From: Treponema sp. UBA3813
GTDB lineage: Bacteria; Spirochaetota; Spirochaetia; Treponematales; Treponemataceae
Assembly: GCA_002368605.1 (NCBI GenBank)
Contig: DFEB01000043.1
Location: 1-41,215 of the forward strand
DNA: 41,215 nt
Reading direction: 5' to 3'
Shown here one piece after another: positions 26,282-33,203 of this stretch (position 1 is its first letter; every line of letters starts with the position of its first letter). Made by a program: the position numbers and the translations under genes. Under the pieces are notes generated by a model that saw only the letters and a list, made by a program, of their open reading frames with translations, made no database searches and had not been told where the DNA came from.

Positions 26282-27171
26282 CTAACATAATTTCTTTATT
26301 TCGTCAGAAAAAAATATCTCCGGCCTCCATCCTGTATCAATTACTAACTCTCTTATATCAGAGACCATATACATAGGTTGGTGTGGGTAATATTCTTTTT
26401 TCCCGAAATCTATTTGCAACTCAAGATTTAACAAATCTCTTAGCATTATAATGTATTCCGACAATTTTTGTCCATTACCGCTACCGAGCGGGTAGAATTT
26501 TCCGTCAACTCCTTTCTCAGATACAGCAAGGAATGCCCGAGCCGCATCATCGCAGTTCAGATAATCCCAAATCTGCTCACATTTTGTGAGTTCCGGACTT
26601 CTGCCGTTTTTCAGCTCACGAATGCAATAAAAAATCAGTGTATTCTCACCGTCATTCTTTCCGTATACGCTCAGAATTCGCATCCAGTTGAAGCGAATTC
26701 CAAGTTGCTTGCAAAGAAGCGAAGAAAGTTTTCCTGCCGTATACTTTGCGATTCAGTACCCGCTTTCGGGATTCACTGGAAGATTCGTTGTGAGCGGAAC
26801 GGACTGAATGCCATACTCAGTTTGGCTTCCAGCCCCAACAAAGACAGTGCACCCACATCGTTTTGCAAGGCGAACAGCATCAAGGGTGTACTCAACATTT
26901 TTGAGTTGACAATCTACATCATCTCGTCCACCAACAGAAGTTTTGTACCATGCGAGGTGCAGGAATATGTCGTATTTTTTTTAAGTTCAAGATTCTTGTA
27001 TTCAGAAATATCCGCATCAATGATATGAACGCGAGAGTCCTGCGGAATATTTTTTATGCGAGAAGAATTTTTTCTGACGATACAGGTTATGTCGTAATCC
27101 TGTTTTAATGCCTCGTGCACGATTGCAGAACCAATCATGCCTGTGGCACCTGTAAGAATAAGTTTTTTCAT
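26282..27171 (-). pseudogene. NAD-dependent epimerase, inactivated paralogue of the 32.2-kb gene
   Basis: Conceptual translation is a near copy of the intact epimerase at 32216-33133. The N-terminal piece (MKKLILTGATGMIGSAIV to residue about 64) breaks at an A8 run on the coding strand (26975-26982); A9 would restore the frame and the three residues between L and Y seen in the paralogue. Further on, a TGA replaces the Gly of the GYGIAK motif (GGG TAC TGA, near 26757), and the rest (GIRFNWMRILSVYGKNDGE to FFSDEIKKLC) is open. Two independent lesions mean it is dead, not switchable. The TGA falls beside the catalytic YxxxK. Confidence 0.85.
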
Positions 27172-27202
27172 CAAAAATCAGACTACTTAATATCAAATTG
27201 TG

Positions 27203-27221
27203 TTCGATGACATTTCTATTT
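27203..27221 (+). repeat. AbiE-module flanking repeat, copy A
   Basis: TTCGATGACATTTCTATTT, identical over 19 nt to copy C at 28731-28749. It lies 4 nt beyond the stop codon of the first toxin gene, in the opposite sense to copies B and D. Confidence 0.65.
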
Positions 27222-27225
27222 ATTT

Positions 27226-28059
27226 TTACTCTAATTCGCTCAGCAGTCCGAGAAGATATTCCCACCACAACGGTGAAATAAAATTCTTCGTGAAGCTTTC
27301 TGGAAAAAGAAATCTCTTCATTTCGTTTAGGAAAGCTTCTTGTTCGGTTTTTATCTGCTCAATCCGATTTTGAAACTTCTCTTTGTAGTCAGAAAGTGAG
27401 ATTTTTCTGTCGGCGAGTTTTTGTTCAAGCAGATTTTCATTTTTCTCAATGTTTTTTCTCTTTAGCCAGAAAATATCCCATAAATCGCGATTCTTTACAC
27501 GGTTAGGTCTGTTCACAAAAGCAATCAATTTATCACAAAGGATTTCTTCCATACTCTCTGCATACAAAAGCAGGTCATCCGTTCCCAAATTAATACCATA
27601 ATAGTTGTTTGGAATACGAATTTTTCTGTCGTGGGAAGGAAGGTGGCAAATGTCAATGTTAATCTTTTGCGATGGAAAATCAGGTTTTTCGGGCTTCGTA
27701 ATCAGTTTGATTTTCCATGTATCGGTGTTTCCTTCTTCTTTTTTTGGCTCAGTTACTGTTACAGGAAGGTTATATTTTTTATTAAATTCAGCACAAAGGA
27801 CACCTCCCAACTTGGAAAGAGAATCTTTCGAAAAATCAAAATCGCTTGAAAAATCCAAATCTTCGCTCAATCTTTCTGAGCCATAGCACATTCTAAGGCA
27901 AGTTCCGCCTATGAAAGTGAGTTTGGAAAGAAAATTATTCTCGTTCATTATCCGCAAGATGTCGTGATGCAAAAGTTCTTTTTCAACAACGGTTTGTAAA
28001 ACTATAAGATTAGAATTTTGTTCAAGAACTTTTGAAACAAGTATGTCAAATTCATTCAT
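27226..28059 (-). CDS. AbiEii-type nucleotidyltransferase toxin (module 1)
   Basis: Toxin of an AbiE-class toxin-antitoxin pair. 277 residues with the diagnostic nucleotidyltransferase motif FIGGTCLRMCYGSERLSEDL (GG-x-x-x-R ... R-x-S-x-D-x-D, near residues 50-70), a conserved second acidic site around INIDICHL, and EEILCDKLIAF with its conserved Lys. Related toxins bind GTP (AbiEii) or add pyrimidines to tRNA acceptor stems (MenT). It overlaps the antitoxin gene by 8 nt. Residue-level motifs look intact. Confidence 0.88.
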   Translation of the reverse strand: MNEFDILVSKVLEQNSNLIVLQTVVEKELLHHDILRIMNENNFLSKLTFIGGTCLRMCYGSERLSEDLDFSSDFDFSKDSLSKLGGVLCAEFNKKYNLPVTVTEPKKEEGNTDTWKIKLITKPEKPDFPSQKINIDICHLPSHDRKIRIPNNYYGINLGTDDLLLYAESMEEILCDKLIAFVNRPNRVKNRDLWDIFWLKRKNIEKNENLLEQKLADRKISLSDYKEKFQNRIEQIKTEQEAFLNEMKRFLFPESFTKNFISPLWWEYLLGLLSELE

Positions 28060-28609
28060 ACGAAAGCTCCTTTTTTGCTTCGTTGCTAATCAATTCAATT
28101 GTAGTTCGCTTAGCATCTATCATATCCTTGTAGGCTTGAACAGGTTTAGCTTTGAGCATTTTAGATTTAGTGTCCAAAAAAAGATTTTTTGAGATCCTTT
28201 CAATTTTTTTTGCAGTATGTACAAATTCAATCGTACCGAATTTTCCACAGTCTATAATTCCGGAGCGCCCGCTGGTCATAACGGTAAGATAAGAAATCAT
28301 CTGTTGTGAAATATAGGAAGTTTCGCAAAGAACAGTTTCCAAACTGATGTAATTAAAACAATCAGAGCGTAATTTTGCCGCCACATGATAAAGAACATTA
28401 GGTTTTCCAAAATTTGCAAAATCAAATATATAGACTCCCTTGCAAACACGCTCCAAAATTTCTTTTGAACACGCCCTTGAAAGAATCATATTTAGATTTG
28501 AATCCGTAATATTCGGAAATATGTTTCTTAAATCGTACTTTGAATAAATAAAATGCTCCGGGGAGGAAAGATTACGCAAAGTCTTTTCAAATTGGATTAT
28601 TGGCTGCAT
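28052..28609 (-). CDS. AbiEi-type antitoxin / transcription regulator (module 1)
   Basis: 185-residue protein encoded first in module 1. A winged-helix-like N-terminus (about 20-80: SKYDLRNIFPNI, then ILERVCKGVYIFD) is followed by a domain with NYISLETVLCETSYISQQMI, which is the familiar antitoxin segment of this family, and FGTIEFVHTAKKIERI. AbiEi proteins are known to bind inverted repeats in their own promoter and repress it. The perfect inverted repeat at 28641-28660 over the -35 box fits that behaviour. Overlap with the toxin gene supports coupled translation. Confidence 0.82.
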   Translation of the reverse strand: MQPIIQFEKTLRNLSSPEHFIYSKYDLRNIFPNITDSNLNMILSRACSKEILERVCKGVYIFDFANFGKPNVLYHVAAKLRSDCFNYISLETVLCETSYISQQMISYLTVMTSGRSGIIDCGKFGTIEFVHTAKKIERISKNLFLDTKSKMLKAKPVQAYKDMIDAKRTTIELISNEAKKELSYE

Positions 28610-28618
28610 ACTTCACAA

Positions 28619-28660
28619 ATCATAACATATACTGTTATAATCTGTAAAGTATATTACAGA
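28619..28660 (-). promoter_or_regulatory. Module 1 promoter with palindromic operator
   Basis: On the minus strand TTTACA (28643-28648) and TATGAT (28619-28624) are 18 nt apart, 9 nt before ATG 28609. The -35 box lies in a perfect inverted repeat TCTGTAA-N6-TTACAGA (28641-28660). This geometry suits autorepression by the AbiEi antitoxin, which is inference. Confidence 0.65.
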
Positions 28661-28670
28661 TTTAAACATA

Positions 28671-28700
28671 AAAATAGAAATATCAAATAACATATATATC
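28671..28700 (-). repeat. AbiE-module flanking repeat, copy B
   Basis: Thirty nucleotides upstream of module 1 that match copy D at 24 of 30 positions, sharing the core GA(T/C)ATTTCTAT on the minus strand. Inverted relative to copies A and C. Confidence 0.55.
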
Positions 28701-28730
28701 AACTGCCCTAGAGCAGGTTGTTTCATTTAT

Positions 28731-28749
28731 TTCGATGACATTTCTATTT
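28731..28749 (+). repeat. AbiE-module flanking repeat, copy C
   Basis: TTCGATGACATTTCTATTT, identical to copy A, located 10 nt beyond the stop of the second toxin gene. Confidence 0.65.
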
Positions 28750-28759
28750 TTTCACTGAA

Positions 28760-29623
28760 TCATTTTAAACTTGCTTTTGTAACTGCACAGAAAAAATCCC
28801 GGCTCCACAAATCAAGTTTGCGTGGGTCCTTGATAAACGGAAGAACATCATTTTTTGCATTATCAAAATCAACTGAACCAAAACGCTCGCAAAGCAAATC
28901 AATCAATTTTGGTAAAGTTAGTTCTTCTTTCGAGTGCCATTTTTCGCTTTGTTCAAGTCGTTTTTGAAGATGGCTCAGATTTACTTTTGTTCCGTGGGAA
29001 AGATACCAAAGGTAATCGTAAAAATCACGACCTTTTACGCGGTTTTTCCAGGAACGGCAAAGGACTGCGTGAATCTTTCCTGCAAAAAGAGAACCTTCAT
29101 CATACAGCTGCACTGCATAAGGAATCGGAAGAAGAGCATACTTTGTTTCAAAAGAAGCTCCGTCCGGGGGATTTGTGTCAATCTCGAACCTGATTTTGAT
29201 TAACTCTTTATCTGAAACACCAAGAATTTTTTCGCTTGTCGGCATGATTTTTAACAGATGGACCATAGTTCCGTCTTTTATGAACGCTGACTGAACATTG
29301 CTTATGGCTGATTTTTCTTTTTTCTCAACGCTAAGCTCAAATCCGTTAGACAAAAGCTCATCAGAAAGATAAGAAAAATAATTATCAATCTGAAAATCAG
29401 AATCTTTTTCTGTAAGAGAAAAGTCCATATCCTCAGAAAAACGATCTAGTCCATAAAAAATTCTTAAGGCGGTTCCCCCATAAAAAGCAGATTTCTTAAA
29501 GAATCCTCCTCTGGAAAGTCCACATAAAGCTACTTCCTGTATCACTTCTTTCAGTGCGTTTTTATATTCCAAAGTATTTTTGCAACCATATTTTTCAAGC
29601 ATCTGCTGGACGGGTGTTGTCAT
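28760..29623 (-). CDS. AbiEii-type nucleotidyltransferase toxin (module 2)
   Basis: 287 residues, the second, divergent toxin. Motif SAFYGGTALRIFYGLDRFSE, followed by DMDFSL near residues 45-70, gives the GGT-x-L-R ... R-x-S-E-D-x-D nucleotidyltransferase core; KIRFEIDTNPP carries a further acidic residue, and SLFAGKIHAVLCR with KGRDFYDYLWYL is the conserved C-terminal helix pair. It overlaps the antitoxin gene by 4 nt (ATGA). Sequence and flanking residues differ from the module 1 toxin, so the two modules are not a recent duplication. Confidence 0.88.
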   Translation of the reverse strand: MTTPVQQMLEKYGCKNTLEYKNALKEVIQEVALCGLSRGGFFKKSAFYGGTALRIFYGLDRFSEDMDFSLTEKDSDFQIDNYFSYLSDELLSNGFELSVEKKEKSAISNVQSAFIKDGTMVHLLKIMPTSEKILGVSDKELIKIRFEIDTNPPDGASFETKYALLPIPYAVQLYDEGSLFAGKIHAVLCRSWKNRVKGRDFYDYLWYLSHGTKVNLSHLQKRLEQSEKWHSKEELTLPKLIDLLCERFGSVDFDNAKNDVLPFIKDPRKLDLWSRDFFCAVTKASLK

Positions 29624-30219
29624 GATTTTCCCCCCATTGTTTTTTGTGCAATTTTTTTCAGAATCTTCAGGTTTGTAGACTTATAAAAATCACACAAATC
29701 AAAGATAAGCGAAAAATCAGCGGAATAAAAATCTTCTTCTACAATCCTAAGATTTTCAAAAAGATATTCTTTTAATTTTTTTTCAGATTCTAAAGGACTT
29801 TGGCGATAAAGTATATCACAAAGGCTTTTCTCTTTTCCTGCAATCAAAAAGGAGCGTTCCCCTTCGTTTATTATATAAACTTCATAAGGAAAAGCCGTTT
29901 TTGGAATATCCCGATAGAGGAATGTTCCAAAACTTGAGTCAAACCTCTTTGATTTGTTCTTACCGAAGGTTGCAGCCGTTATGGATGTAACTTTTTCAGG
30001 AATCCAACCCCAATATGAAAGAGCTGTCTCAAAGGAAATATATGATGGCCCGTAAATCGCAGAAGAAAGTAAAAGAGGTGAAACAGATTTGTCTGTTTCA
30101 TAAAGGCCCTTTACGACTTTTATGATTCGTCCCTGTTTTTCCAAAGAAAGTAATTTGTTTTTAGGAGCTTTGTAGTGATTCTTAAGTTCTGAAACAAGAG
30201 CAAATGCTGTATTTAACAA
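29620..30219 (-). CDS. AbiEi-type antitoxin / transcription regulator (module 2)
   Basis: 199 residues. It starts at TTG 30219, supported by GGAGGA 8 nt upstream. N-terminal winged-helix-like segment (about 8-45: KLLSLEKQGRIIKVVKGLYE), then PSYISFETALSYWGWIPE, the antitoxin signature of AbiEi-like proteins, SITAATFGKNKSKRF and AGKEKSLCDILYRQSP. It is probably the DNA-binding autorepressor of module 2. Its length and motifs fit the family, but sequence identity to the module 1 antitoxin looks low. Confidence 0.83.
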   Translation of the reverse strand: MLNTAFALVSELKNHYKAPKNKLLSLEKQGRIIKVVKGLYETDKSVSPLLLSSAIYGPSYISFETALSYWGWIPEKVTSITAATFGKNKSKRFDSSFGTFLYRDIPKTAFPYEVYIINEGERSFLIAGKEKSLCDILYRQSPLESEKKLKEYLFENLRIVEEDFYSADFSLIFDLCDFYKSTNLKILKKIAQKTMGGKS

Positions 30220-30234
30220 TATGTATTTCCTCCA

Positions 30235-30272
30235 TTAAGTTTAATTTTACTTAACTTTCCGGAGAAAAACAA
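30235..30272 (-). promoter_or_regulatory. Module 2 promoter with operator-like palindrome
   Basis: TTGTTT (30267-30272), 17-nt spacer and TAAAAT (30244-30249) on the minus strand. The -10 box is enclosed by a perfect 6-bp-arm inverted repeat TTAAGT-N8-ACTTAA (30235-30254), 16 nt before the TTG start. Antitoxin binding here would block RNA polymerase; this is inference. Confidence 0.5.
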
Positions 30273-30286
30273 GGTAATTATCAGTT

Positions 30287-30316
30287 AAATATAGAAATGT
30301 CAAAGAACATGGAAAT
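30287..30316 (-). repeat. AbiE-module flanking repeat, copy D
   Basis: Thirty nucleotides upstream of module 2, 24 of 30 identical to copy B, with minus-strand core TTTGACATTTCTAT. Inverted relative to copy C at the other end of the same module. Confidence 0.55.
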
Positions 30317-30343
30317 CAAATTTACCTCGTGTAATTTTGATTT
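30313..30343 (-). terminator. AT-rich hairpin after HAD gene
   Basis: AAATCAAA (30313-30320) pairs with TTTGATTT (30336-30343), with a near-complete extension inward. It starts 1 nt after the HAD stop codon. A T6 run follows on the plus strand only, so termination of the minus-strand operon is doubtful. Confidence 0.3.
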
Positions 30344-30344
30344 T

Positions 30345-31001
30345 TTAGCAGAAATCTGCCAATAATTGCTTCAATTCATTAACGCTATGGACGATTTTTG
30401 TGCATCCACACGCTTTTAATTCTTTTTCCGAGCCAGTTCCCCAAAGAACGCCTATTGCAGGAATATCATTTTCCAATGCCGCTTTTGCATCCGTGTCCAT
30501 GTCGCCTACTCCGACAAATTTTTCATTTGGATAGTCTTTCATGCACAAAGCAAAAAGTTCTGTCTTTGTTTTTCGCTTGTCATCGCTTGATTTCATGTAG
30601 CTGTAAGGAGTCACCACGGAAGAAAAATATTTTTTCCAGCCGAGTTTTTTCAAAATGCGGTTTGTCGCCAAATCGGGTTTATTGGTAACGATGTGATGTA
30701 AAAATCTTGTGTCTGCCAAGATTTCTTCCATGCCATCAAATGGCGGTGTATGGTTAAATCCGCAGTTGTCGTAGTTATTACGAAAGGCTGAAAGAATTTG
30801 CTCTATATTTTCTGCGGATAATTGTAGTCCATACATATATCCTAAAGTTTTATCCAAAGGAGGCCCCGAACGGAAAGGTTCCAATGGTTTTATTTCAGAA
30901 AATCCAGTTTCTTTTATAGACTTAGCCAAAACTGCCTTAATTTCAGGGGCAGAATCAATTAATGTGCCGTCTAAATCCCAAATGATATGTAACTTTTGCA
31001 T
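30345..31001 (-). CDS. HAD-superfamily phosphatase (phosphoglycolate phosphatase-like)
   Basis: Probable small-molecule phosphatase. 218 residues with the HAD motif I IWDLDGTLIDS (nucleophile Asp in DLDGT near residue 9-13), motif II HHIVTNKPDLATN, and motif III/IV KFVGVGDMDTDAKAA with the metal-binding acidic pair. A C1-type helical cap (about 18-85) matches Gph-like enzymes. In a sugar cluster it may dephosphorylate a sugar phosphate intermediate. It follows the methyltransferase by 14 nt and precedes the two toxin-antitoxin modules in the direction of transcription. Confidence 0.88.
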   Translation of the reverse strand: MQKLHIIWDLDGTLIDSAPEIKAVLAKSIKETGFSEIKPLEPFRSGPPLDKTLGYMYGLQLSAENIEQILSAFRNNYDNCGFNHTPPFDGMEEILADTRFLHHIVTNKPDLATNRILKKLGWKKYFSSVVTPYSYMKSSDDKRKTKTELFALCMKDYPNEKFVGVGDMDTDAKAALENDIPAIGVLWGTGSEKELKACGCTKIVHSVNELKQLLADFC

Positions 31002-31015
31002 TTTATAATTATGTA

Positions 31016-32201
31016 CTATACATTAAAGAGCCGTACAATTTCAATGTCAGGCGAATTATTTTTGAGAATCCGCATTAAAGTATTTTGTGCAGTGCATGTT
31101 GTAATTATAATGGTATCGATTATGCCGTTTTTTATATCATCTTTATCAAAAGTGCTAACCTCTACCCCGGCAAACTTAAGCCCATGCTTTCGTTTGTCTG
31201 AGTCATAACATCTGACGATGTTTTTCTTTCCAAGCTTTGTACTTCCAAGAAGTCTTGCTGCAGTATTACCAATTCCCCATACTGCTACTTTTGCAGTTGA
31301 AGGGATTTCATCTATTCTTTTCGAAATATTCTTTAATTCCCTCTCAGACCATTTCATATACTCTTTGAACAAGACTTTACTTGAAAGAACGGGTTCATAT
31401 TTTTTTTGATTGTTTGATTTTTTCCATAAAGTTCTAAGGGATGGATATCCGCTAGGAGCAATATTTCCAATATCAAAAGGAATTTCTGCATTCAAAAGCT
31501 CATAGCCGCAAACAAGCATCAGATTCTGAAGGCTCTCAAAGGTGAACATATTGACATGCTCATCCGTGAACATTCCGTATGGCTCATCTTTCAATTTGTA
31601 ATCAAAAGAAGGAACTTCTATAAAAAAATATTTTTCATTAATTTTAGAACACTGTTTTACAAAATCACAAGGATTTACGATGTGCTCTAGCGTATGCGAA
31701 AGAAATATCATGTCGAATTTCTTTTGAACAGCACTATTCATGTACTCTTCAAAAGTACCAGCAAACATTTCGACACCATAATTTTTCATTGCATTATCGC
31801 AATTCCACTTGCTAGGTTCAACACCTAAAGCATATTTATCTTTATAGAGACTCAAATTTGCACCACTTGCTGCACCTATTTCAAGAATACTTTCGAATAC
31901 TTCATTATTAGCTTTTAATGAATTCTCAATAAAAGATTTTTGCTCAACACACCGATTCATATAAGTTTTTGAAACACTTACTTCCTTGCTATCAAATTCG
32001 TATTTACTAAAGTTTTTATATTGCTCATCTAGTTGTTCTTGAGTCAAAGGATTTTTCACAAATATGAATCCACAATTTTTGCACTGACAAATCTCTTGAG
32101 TATAATCTCCAAGTCCAATTAACTCTTTTAATAAAGAGTTATACCCCCCCCCCGACATTTGTATGGCAAATATTACATTTTTTTATGATATTTTTATCCA
32201 T
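31016..32201 (-). CDS. Zinc-knuckle SAM methyltransferase, frame broken by G10 tract (OFF)
   Basis: The start with a good RBS is ATG 32201 (AAGGAG 10 nt upstream), coding MDKNIIKKCNICHTNV. At 32144-32153 ten G follow codon 16 and the frame ends at once in TAA. With nine G the frame continues to TAA 31016 as a 394-residue protein: an N-terminal CNIC...CQCKNC zinc knuckle (Methyltransf_13-like), a SAM domain (LEIGAASGANLSLY near 105, MIFLSHTLEHI near 165) and a C-terminal Rossmann region KVAVWGIGNTAARLLG. This is the TylC3-type sugar C-methyltransferase layout. Without the frame change only a version lacking the first CxxC, from a poor start at 32158, can be made. Confidence 0.85.
32144..32153 (-). 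repeat. G10 homopolymer at the 5' end of the methyltransferase gene
   Basis: Ten consecutive C on the plus strand (G on the coding strand), after codon 16 of the RBS-supported frame. G9 or G12 would be in frame; G10 gives a stop two codons later. Long G tracts near the 5' end of glycan genes are a known basis of slipped-strand phase variation. Confidence 0.85.
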
Positions 32202-32215
32202 TTTACAGTATCTCC

Positions 32216-33133
32216 TTATTTCATTGTTTTTAATTCTTCTGAAGTGATGATTTTCATTATTCCATCTTTAAATAACATTTCTATTTTCCATCCTGTATCC
32301 GCAGTAAGTTCAGAAATATCCGCCACAAGGTACATCGGTTGGTGTGGATAATAGTCTTTCACTCCAAATTTTGCAGGAATTGATGGAGCTAAATACTTCT
32401 GTATATCTTCTACATATTCACAAAGTTTCCTTCCACAGCCACTTCCAAGAGGGTATATTTTTCCAGCAACTCCATGTTCTGCAACAGCCAGAAAAGCTCT
32501 AGCAGCATCATCACAATGAAGATAATCCCAGATCTGCTCACACTTTGTAAGTTCCGGACTTTTACCAGCTTTAAGTTCACGAATTACATAACTTATTAAA
32601 GTATTTTCACCGTCATTTTGTCCATAAACACTCAAGATTCGCATCCAATTAAATCGTATTCCAATTTGTTTACAAAGCATCCCTGCAAATTTTCCTGCTG
32701 TATATTTAGCAATACCATAACCACTTTCTGGGTTTACCTGCAAATTAGGGGTAAGTGGCACTGTCTGTACACCATATTCTGCCTGACTGCCAGCTCCAAT
32801 AAATACAGAACATCCGCATCGCTTTGCAAGCCTTACAGCATCCAATGTATACTCAACATTTTTAAGCTGGCAATCTACATCATCACGTCCACCCACAGAA
32901 GTTTTATTCCAGGCAAGATGCATAAAAACATCATAAGTATCATCAAGTTCTAAAGTATTGTAATCACTAATATTACAATCAATAATTTTTACCCTCTCAT
33001 CTTTTGGAATATTATTTATACGAGAGGAGTTCTTTCTAACAAGACATGTTATTTCATAATCTTGTTTTAAGGCTTTTCGGATGATAGCAGAGCCAATCAT
33101 TCCTGTAGCACCGGTTATAAGAATCTTTTTCAT
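32216..33133 (-). CDS. NAD-dependent sugar epimerase/dehydratase
   Basis: 305 residues from ATG 33133 (MKKILITGATGMIGSAII); an upstream in-frame TTG would read through a stem-loop and lacks an RBS. Extended SDR with the GATGMIG Rossmann loop, MHLAWNKTSVGGRDD, GAGSQAEYG, and YGIAKYTAGK as the catalytic YxxxK, then NWMRILSVYGQNDGEN. Similar to nucleoside-diphosphate-sugar reductases or epimerases. Directly precedes the methyltransferase, whose RBS overlaps its stop. A degenerate copy exists at 26.3-27.2 kb. Substrate unknown. Confidence 0.87.
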   Translation of the reverse strand: MKKILITGATGMIGSAIIRKALKQDYEITCLVRKNSSRINNIPKDERVKIIDCNISDYNTLELDDTYDVFMHLAWNKTSVGGRDDVDCQLKNVEYTLDAVRLAKRCGCSVFIGAGSQAEYGVQTVPLTPNLQVNPESGYGIAKYTAGKFAGMLCKQIGIRFNWMRILSVYGQNDGENTLISYVIRELKAGKSPELTKCEQIWDYLHCDDAARAFLAVAEHGVAGKIYPLGSGCGRKLCEYVEDIQKYLAPSIPAKFGVKDYYPHQPMYLVADISELTADTGWKIEMLFKDGIMKIITSEELKTMK

Positions 33134-33143
33134 TACTTTTTTC

Positions 33144-33203
33144 CTGATACTGTTCTCTACGGCTGAGACTGTTCTCAAGTCCAGGCGTAGAGAACAGTAT
33201 CAG
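33144..33203. repeat. Perfect 18-bp inverted repeat at the fkbM-epimerase junction
   Basis: CTGATACTGTTCTCTACG (33144-33161) and its exact reverse complement (33186-33203) surround a 24-nt loop that itself contains TGAGA-CTGT-TCTCA. One arm encodes the last residues of the FkbM protein (ADTVLYA). No U-run follows on either strand, so it does not look like a terminator. Confidence 0.85.

Noticed and set aside
26975-26982. A8 tract of the dead epimerase as a phase-variation switch
   Set aside because: A9 would restore that frame, but an independent TGA further downstream keeps the gene dead.
32156-32158. ATG just 5' of the G10 tract as the true methyltransferase start
   Set aside because: No RBS, and it would lose the first CxxC of the zinc knuckle, whereas the upstream ATG has AAGGAG and encodes it.
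33144-33203. Rho-independent terminator at the 18-bp stem
   Set aside because: Neither strand has a U-run after the stem; downstream genes continue with coupled starts.
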